A model generated the notes under the pieces. The model worked only from the letters and a program-made list of their open reading frames with translations. It was not told where the DNA came from and did no database searches. This document shows positions 5,993-8,997 of a stretch of 8,997 bases of DNA, one piece after another. The DNA comes from an uncultured Opitutales bacterium (GTDB lineage: Bacteria > Verrucomicrobiota > Verrucomicrobiia > Opitutales > UBA9783), in NCBI GenBank assembly GCA_934700265.1, contig CAKUXH010000046.1, positions 1 to 8,997 on the forward strand, in the 5' to 3' direction. The position numbers and the translations under genes were made by a program. Numbering within the stretch: the stretch's first letter is position 1; the number at the start of each line of letters is the position of its first letter.

Positions 5993-7519
5993 TTATTTGT
6001 TATTTGAAGCGTTAGTAGCAGCCTCAACACGCTTACCCAAAGATTTTACGGACATGATCCAGAGGATACAAATCAAAAGGAACATACCAAACAAATACGG
6101 AACGATCTGAGCAAACGTTGCTTTTGTTCCAGTAAGACTTCCAACAACGGAGAACAAGACAACCTGAATGAAAGCACCACCAGATTTACCTAAACGACCA
6201 CCGACAACATCAACAACAGCTTTACCTTTTACTTTCATTTCTTCATCTAAAGGAATGTAAGCCATTTCTTTAGTTAAATCAAACAAAGCATATTTTGTTG
6301 ATTTTGCAGCAACAACGATGATTGCACCCAATATAACTGCAACAGCAATAGGATTCGTTCCTAAATTAGCTAAGAAACTAGACAATTGATCACTGAAAAT
6401 AATAAATGAGAAGAACGTGAAACCACCGACTAAAAATACGACAGGTGTGGACATAGCAGCAACAACCCAACGACATACACGAAGAACATTACCACCAATA
6501 ATCAACATGACCATAGAAGCAATACCTGTCCACAATGTAAAGTGGCTCATAAATGTATTGTATTCATTTTCATTAACATATTGGAGCTTCAACTGACCTT
6601 TCCATAAACCTTCAATCAAGTTTACACTGATACCATAGCTGATAACCAACATAGCGATTAGGCCCAAGTATGGGGATGTGAAAATGATCTTCAAACTTTG
6701 CAATAATCCAGCCTTCTTCTTACCCTTCTTAACACCTGGTAATTCTGGTTTATCATAGAAACGTTTATCAGTCAAAACATTCTTATATATCCAACGATAA
6801 ATCAACATCGTTGCAACACCAAATATAACAACTGTGCTCATTAAATAATTTAGAGAGACTTGCCATGCATCTACTCCAGGAGCAACCGTATTCTTAATAT
6901 TGGAAGCCCATTCTCCAACAAAACCTGCCAAAATTAACGAAACTTGTGCCATTAATCCGAAGAAAGCATACATACGTTTAGCTTCAGAAACACGTGTAAT
7001 CTGATTGGCAAACTGCCAGAAAGACAAAGATACCAATGCACTACCCCATAATTCAGCTAACACATAAAACACAGCATAACTCCAAACACCAAGCAAAGCC
7101 AACGGCCAATGCAAAGAAGGAAATTGTGCTTGTAAAGCAGTAATTGTTTCAACGGTTGGATGAAACCATTCACGATTTGGATAAATCACGAAAGCAAACA
7201 AACCAAAGAAAATAATAAAAGGCGATAAGGTTGCATAGAACAAATTTTCATTACTCAAAATGTTACTTGCTTTGGCATAAATCAGCATAAAAAGAATAGC
7301 TGATGGTGTTACACAAAACAGCTTCAAATAAGAAAGCGCTTCTGCCCCTGTATTCGTTACAATCAACGAATCTTTAATATTCCTTAAGCAGGTATAATTG
7401 AACAAAATAAAGAAGAAAATCATCCCCATTGGGATAGCCTTCTTTAATTCATAACCATGAATAGGGAAGAAAATTCGTCTTAATTTCGAAAATTCCGGTT
7501 CATTAGTAGTTGTATTCAT
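5993..7519 (-). CDS. ATP/ADP-translocase (NTT/Tlc) family nucleotide transporter
   Basis: An integral inner-membrane carrier of 508 residues with about eleven to twelve hydrophobic helices, of the family that lets intracellular bacteria and plastids exchange or import nucleotides. Signatures in order: FFPIHGYELKKAIPM near the N terminus; LRNIKDSLIV (45-54), where most relatives have LRDTKD; YAVFYVLAELWGSALVSLSFW (148-168); RVSEAKRMYAFFG; ISVNLIEGLWKGQLKLQY (297-314); KSTKYALFDLTKEMAYIPLDEEMKVKGKA (406-434); and GGRLGKSGGAFIQ. Four charged residues needed for transport in studied homologues have counterparts at Lys49, Glu156, Glu303 and the Lys429-Lys433 cluster. ATP/ADP antiport is the default guess, but family members also import NTPs, NAD or other nucleotides and sequence reading cannot separate these. 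An AGAAG element lies about 8 bases upstream of the ATG. It is a single-gene transcript: promoter candidate at 7552-7580 and strong terminator just downstream. Confidence 0.95.
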   Translation of the reverse strand: MNTTTNEPEFSKLRRIFFPIHGYELKKAIPMGMIFFFILFNYTCLRNIKDSLIVTNTGAEALSYLKLFCVTPSAILFMLIYAKASNILSNENLFYATLSPFIIFFGLFAFVIYPNREWFHPTVETITALQAQFPSLHWPLALLGVWSYAVFYVLAELWGSALVSLSFWQFANQITRVSEAKRMYAFFGLMAQVSLILAGFVGEWASNIKNTVAPGVDAWQVSLNYLMSTVVIFGVATMLIYRWIYKNVLTDKRFYDKPELPGVKKGKKKAGLLQSLKIIFTSPYLGLIAMLVISYGISVNLIEGLWKGQLKLQYVNENEYNTFMSHFTLWTGIASMVMLIIGGNVLRVCRWVVAAMSTPVVFLVGGFTFFSFIIFSDQLSSFLANLGTNPIAVAVILGAIIVVAAKSTKYALFDLTKEMAYIPLDEEMKVKGKAVVDVVGGRLGKSGGAFIQVVLFSVVGSLTGTKATFAQIVPYLFGMFLLICILWIMSVKSLGKRVEAATNASNNK

Positions 7520-7551
7520 AATATTACTTCTTATTAAAAATAAACTACTAA

Positions 7552-7580
7552 GTGATACATTTTTTTATTTTTATTTGCAA
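7552..7580 (-). promoter_or_regulatory. Candidate sigma-70-type promoter of the nucleotide carrier gene
   Basis: On the minus strand TTGCAA (7575-7580) and TATCAC (7552-7557) are separated by exactly 17 bp, each matching its consensus hexamer at four of six positions. Transcription would begin near 7545, giving a leader of about 26 bases containing the AGAAG ribosome-binding element. Spacing and position are good, but the AT-rich context makes chance matches easy. Confidence 0.4.
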
Positions 7581-7687
7581 GGAAAAAAACAAAATATCTA
7601 AAGTAACTTCAACAAAATGAAGTCTAAACAATAAAAAAATTCCGCAAAATAAGCATAAAAGATTATTTAATTTTTAATAAAAATACA

Positions 7688-7716
7688 TTGCCTCAACAAA
7701 ATTCTTATTCTATTTT
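7688..7716 (+). promoter_or_regulatory. Weak candidate promoter of the small secreted protein gene
   Basis: TTGCCT (7688-7693) and TATTTT (7711-7716) are 17 bp apart, each four of six to consensus. The implied start near 7723 would leave only a very short leader before the AAGGA ribosome-binding site (7724-7728), so the true promoter may lie further upstream. The remaining spacer (7581-7687) is AT-rich, with nothing else I can support. Confidence 0.22.
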
Positions 7717-7734
7717 TCCTAAAAAGGATACTTA

Positions 7735-8292
7735 ATGAACGCTTTCATATTAAAAATTTTTGTATATGCTTTATTTTTAAATTTGATTATATCGTTTTCG
7801 TTCGCTACCAACTGGTTTCAATTAAACGAAAGTCAACATGATGAATTATTTTTAATTGCTCAAAATTTCGATAACTATTCTGATTCAGAAATTTTTACTA
7901 TTGTTAAAGAATTTGTTTTCAAACATAATATAACCAGTAAAAAAAAGATACTTTCAAAGCAAACACTCTCCTCACAAGAAAACTTTATAAACGCATTAGA
8001 ATACCTTTGTAGGAGAAACGAAGATTTCGTTGCGGACTTAGAAGGATTAAAATTAACCTCAACTCAAAAACAAAATACAAATAAAGAATATGAAAACCTC
8101 ACTACTTTTGTTTTCTACAGTCACGTTCTATCAGCATTAGAACAAAAAGAAATTAAAAAACCTAAACCTCCCGTACATGATATAAAAAACTCACAAATGC
8201 TATTACCCAGTTTTAGACCCCAAACGGTAAAAGAGGTAAACCTTACTTCTCAAATAAAAGATTCTTGGGATGATATGCCACCAATTTACTAA
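7735..8292 (+). CDS. Uncharacterised small secreted protein with signal peptide
   Basis: I do not recognise this 185-residue protein. A good AAGGA ribosome-binding site sits six bases before the ATG. The first 24 residues form a clear signal peptide: a long hydrophobic core (FILKIFVYALFLNLIISFSFA) ending with S-F-A before TNW, a usual signal-peptidase I site. No lipobox cysteine is present. The mature part (about 161 residues) is polar and largely helical, with two close cysteine-free segments, one Cys in YLCRRNEDF, and a basic proline-containing tail (KKPKPPVHDI, then LLPSFRP). No enzyme motif, repeat or further membrane helix is seen. The gene is divergent from the nucleotide carrier and converges on the NYN nuclease gene with a 13-bp gap and no terminator hairpin between them. 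It is probably exported to the periplasm or beyond; a role in host interaction is only a guess. Confidence 0.75.
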   Translation: MNAFILKIFVYALFLNLIISFSFATNWFQLNESQHDELFLIAQNFDNYSDSEIFTIVKEFVFKHNITSKKKILSKQTLSSQENFINALEYLCRRNEDFVADLEGLKLTSTQKQNTNKEYENLTTFVFYSHVLSALEQKEIKKPKPPVHDIKNSQMLLPSFRPQTVKEVNLTSQIKDSWDDMPPIY

Positions 8293-8305
8293 AAATAGAC
8301 TTTTA

Positions 8306-8785
8306 CTACAAGATTTCTTTAAACGGATTATAAAAACGGTTATTAAGCTTTTGTTGACCGAAATCTGTTTTATATTTTATATGGGAACGATAAAGTTCAA
8401 ATTCTTTTGCAAATGACTCAGGAGAAACCACAATACAACGGTAAGCAAACAAAGCATCACGCAACATTAAATCACGAGTAACTACCACCAATGAGGGTCG
8501 TACTTTCCCAGGAGTTAGTCGGACAATATTTAGAATTGTACCATCAGCATTAAACCCTTCAGGACTATAAAGTGTACGAACGCGTTGGTGAATTTCATGT
8601 GGTCCAGGCATATGAACATTATCATCAAAAACAACCGTAACCTGTTTATCTCCTAAGGCCTGAAATTGCCCAACCCAACTTGTAAAACGTTCACGTGCAA
8701 TTTCAAACGGAATAGCATCGTGTAAAAAATTTAGGGCATGCATCACATTATACCCATCAAGAATCCAATGTTTACTACATGCCAT
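8306..8785 (-). CDS. NYN (PIN-like) domain ribonuclease, YacP/Rae1-type
   Basis: A 159-residue single-domain protein when started at the ATG at 8783-8785. A GTG nine codons upstream is possible but would overlap the preceding gene and adds a nonconserved-looking leader. The NYN pattern starts immediately: WILDGYNVMH (7-16, Asp10), then VTVVFDD (49-55), FNADGTI (78-84, Asp81) and LVVVTRDLMLRDA (99-111, Asp105), giving the acidic cluster that binds the metal ions in PIN-like nucleases. The family includes Bacillus YacP (Rae1), an endoribonuclease acting on mRNA in the ribosome. Length and simple architecture fit. The RNA target here is unknown. The start lies 7 bp after the stop of the preceding minus-strand gene without a Shine-Dalgarno, suggesting a coupled operon. 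The tail beyond residue 130 (basic, with FGQQKLNNRFYNPF) is not recognised. Confidence 0.85.
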   Translation of the reverse strand: MACSKHWILDGYNVMHALNFLHDAIPFEIARERFTSWVGQFQALGDKQVTVVFDDNVHMPGPHEIHQRVRTLYSPEGFNADGTILNIVRLTPGKVRPSLVVVTRDLMLRDALFAYRCIVVSPESFAKEFELYRSHIKYKTDFGQQKLNNRFYNPFKEIL

Positions 8786-8792
8786 AAAAAAA

Positions 8793-8997
8793 TTATCGAC
8801 GCATTGAACCACTATTCATGGTATCTTCTAAAATTTCACGCAATAGTGTTTCGCTTTGTATTATACGTTGATGTTGTGTAAAGTTTTCGTCAAATTTTTT
8901 AAATTCTTCCGATGTTTTTTCAACTTCTGGCAATTTTCTATCCCGACAGCAGAATAGAACAACGGTATCATCTTGTCCTACATAAGCCTTAGACCAT
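8793..8997 (-). CDS. C-terminal end of an unidentified gene, 5' part outside the window
   Basis: One minus-strand frame is open from the right edge of the window to a TAA at 8793-8795, giving 67 residues. It begins WSKAYVGQDDTVVLFCCRD, which looks like a buried strand, and continues into a charged, helical tail (KLPEVEKTSEEFKKFDENF, then QRIIQSETLLREILED) ending in SGSMRR. The other two frames are interrupted. The close spacing (7 bp) to the NYN nuclease gene suggests co-transcription. Too little is visible to name a family. Confidence 0.6.
   Translation of the reverse strand, partial: WSKAYVGQDDTVVLFCCRDRKLPEVEKTSEEFKKFDENFTQHQRIIQSETLLREILEDTMNSGSMRR

Noticed and set aside
5880..6110. Plus-strand open frame of 76 codons across the carrier terminator and 3' end
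   Set aside because: It is antisense to the conserved end of the nucleotide carrier, runs through the terminator hairpin and shows no protein-like pattern or ribosome-binding site.
7520..7734. Small RNA or riboswitch in the divergent spacer
   Set aside because: The spacer is AT-rich without a stable stem or recognisable aptamer pattern; only weak promoter elements can be supported.
8786..8812. Upstream GTG start for the NYN nuclease gene
   Set aside because: It would overlap the preceding gene's coding end and add nine residues ahead of the conserved fold; the ATG at 8785 starts close to the first NYN motif, as expected.

Overview
The window comes from an AT-rich bacterial genome. An ATP/ADP-translocase-type nucleotide carrier (5993-7519, minus strand) points to an obligate intracellular bacterium living in a eukaryotic host, because this family is characteristic of energy-parasitic or nucleotide-scavenging lineages (Chlamydiae, Rickettsiales, Holosporales, Dependentiae and some other host-restricted groups). 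The ligase, sugar aminotransferase and NYN nuclease have a feel I loosely associate with the PVC superphylum. The symporter/kinase architecture is also familiar from Rickettsiales and Legionella/Coxiella-type bacteria. I cannot settle the phylum from sequence reading alone.

Left block, plus strand, 1-4111: the 3' part of a sodium/solute symporter gene (cut by the window edge), then a six-TM sensor histidine kinase, then NAD-dependent DNA ligase ligA, then a small DUF167/YggU gene. The genes overlap or abut, so they look like one transcription unit. The symporter and kinase are one reading frame apart, and the break falls on a run of eight G, one C and ten A at 660-678. In related bacteria these two modules commonly form one polypeptide. 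The locus is therefore best read as a symporter-kinase fusion split at a slippery homopolymer: phase-variable, rescued by polymerase slippage, or recently broken. The kinase has also lost its canonical G1 ATP-binding box.

Middle, 4222-5874: an unrecognised 166-residue protein on the plus strand converges on a DegT/DnrJ/EryC1/StrS PLP aminotransferase on the minus strand. A perfect 11-bp hairpin with A and T flanks at 4721-4746 can terminate both. The aminotransferase probably supplies an amino sugar for a surface polysaccharide.

Right, 5932-8997: the nucleotide carrier is followed by its own strong terminator (5932-5969). It is divergent from an unrecognised small secreted protein (7735-8292), and a 215-bp spacer holds candidate promoters for both. 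The small gene converges, with a 13-bp gap, on a NYN/PIN-like nuclease gene (8306-8785, minus). That gene sits 7 bp behind the 3' end of another minus-strand gene that runs off the window.

No tRNA, rRNA, CRISPR array, insertion sequence or prophage gene was seen. No gene-free stretch exceeds 300 bases; the longest is 7520-7734. The least ordinary signals are the homopolymer-split symporter-kinase and the two orphan small proteins.
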